Below are positions 23,299 through 23,396 of a stretch of 23,396 nucleotides of DNA, in pieces. The stretch comes from Salinisphaera sp. UBA1666 (lineage in GTDB: Bacteria; Pseudomonadota; Gammaproteobacteria; Nevskiales; Salinisphaeraceae). A model generated the notes under the pieces. The model saw only the letters and a list, made by a program, of their open reading frames with translations, was not told the origin of the DNA and did not search any database. The translations under genes were made by a program, and so were the position numbers. How positions within the stretch are numbered: the first letter of the stretch is position 1; the number at the start of each line of letters is the position of its first letter. The stretch spans positions 5,646 to 29,041 of the forward strand of contig DCKU01000110.1 in assembly GCA_002320455.1 (NCBI GenBank), written 5' to 3'.

Positions 23299-23396
23299 TA
23301 GCTGTGTAAACCCACCAGATTGTTCACAGACAGCCCGAGTCGGCTAATCGGTGGCTGGTGATCCAAGCTGGCATGGGGTTCTCACCCGTTAATGCG

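Larger units (their letters stand above)
23047..23396. other. Non-coding stretch after the integrase, no convincing gene
   Basis: About 350 bp with no reading frame that I can support. It holds the perfect hairpin at 23163-23204, a nested hairpin at 23251-23298, and a 9-bp direct repeat GCTGAGCTA (23052-23060, 23292-23300). Base composition is more AT-rich than the core genes, in keeping with island DNA. A minus-strand frame of 23 codons enters from the right edge and ends at 23324; it is too short to judge. Confidence 0.6.

Noticed and set aside
23324..23395. Minus-strand frame of 23 codons entering from the right edge
   Set aside because: Too short to identify and no start visible; it could be the end of a gene outside the window, but this cannot be supported.
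1..23396. CRISPR array
   Set aside because: No regular direct repeats with unique spacers were seen; the only short tandem motif is the GGGGGTA group at 21781-21809, which has 10-12 bp spacing.

Overview
The window looks like a chromosomal segment of a high-GC gammaproteobacterium. The order suhB / trmJ-cysE-iscS-(iscU-like)-iscA / ndk-rlmN-pilW-rodZ / hisS-yfgM-bamB-der, with xseA beside der and yajC-secD-secF-tgt close by, is the order I recall for Escherichia coli and Pseudomonas aeruginosa. Genus cannot be fixed from this window; a Salinisphaera-like lineage is only a guess.

Layout. Positions 1-1764 (+): the 3' part of xseA and an SH3-domain lipoprotein of unknown function, ending in a strong terminator. 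Positions 1900-13965 (-): a long run of housekeeping genes read right to left: trmJ, cysE, iscS, an IscU-like gene, iscA, ndk, rlmN, pilW, rodZ, hisS, yfgM, bamB, der. Several pairs overlap by 4 bp (ATGA), which suggests translational coupling. suhB (+, 14038-14826) is divergent from trmJ. Positions 15010-19902 (-): tgt, yajC, secD, secF and a GFA-family gene abutting secF. dacB (+, 20021-21514) is divergent from tgt. A tRNA-Leu(CAA) follows at 21590-21676, and beside it a P4-type tyrosine integrase (21844-23046) that probably marks the left end of a genomic island running off the window.

Most interesting region: the Fe-S (ISC) locus looks eroded. The usual neighbours iscR, hscB, hscA, fdx and iscX are absent. 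The gene in the iscU slot keeps the IscU fold signature but has lost the scaffold cysteines. The position where hscBA-fdx-iscX normally sit holds a 266-bp nested palindromic element (10132-10397) with about 24-bp terminal inverted repeats, one of which ends inside the iscA stop codon. ispG is also missing from its usual place between rodZ and hisS. A plausible reading is that Fe-S assembly relies on another system (for example SUF) elsewhere in the genome, with this locus kept as a remnant or repurposed sulfur-transfer module.

Other genes form familiar functional groups: envelope assembly (bamB, yfgM, rodZ, pilW, secDF-yajC, dacB), translation and RNA modification (hisS, rlmN, trmJ, tgt, der for the ribosome), nucleotide supply (ndk) and cysteine/sulfur supply (cysE, iscS). 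The stretch after the integrase (23047-23396) shows no convincing gene, but holds a perfect 19-bp stem hairpin and a second nested hairpin.
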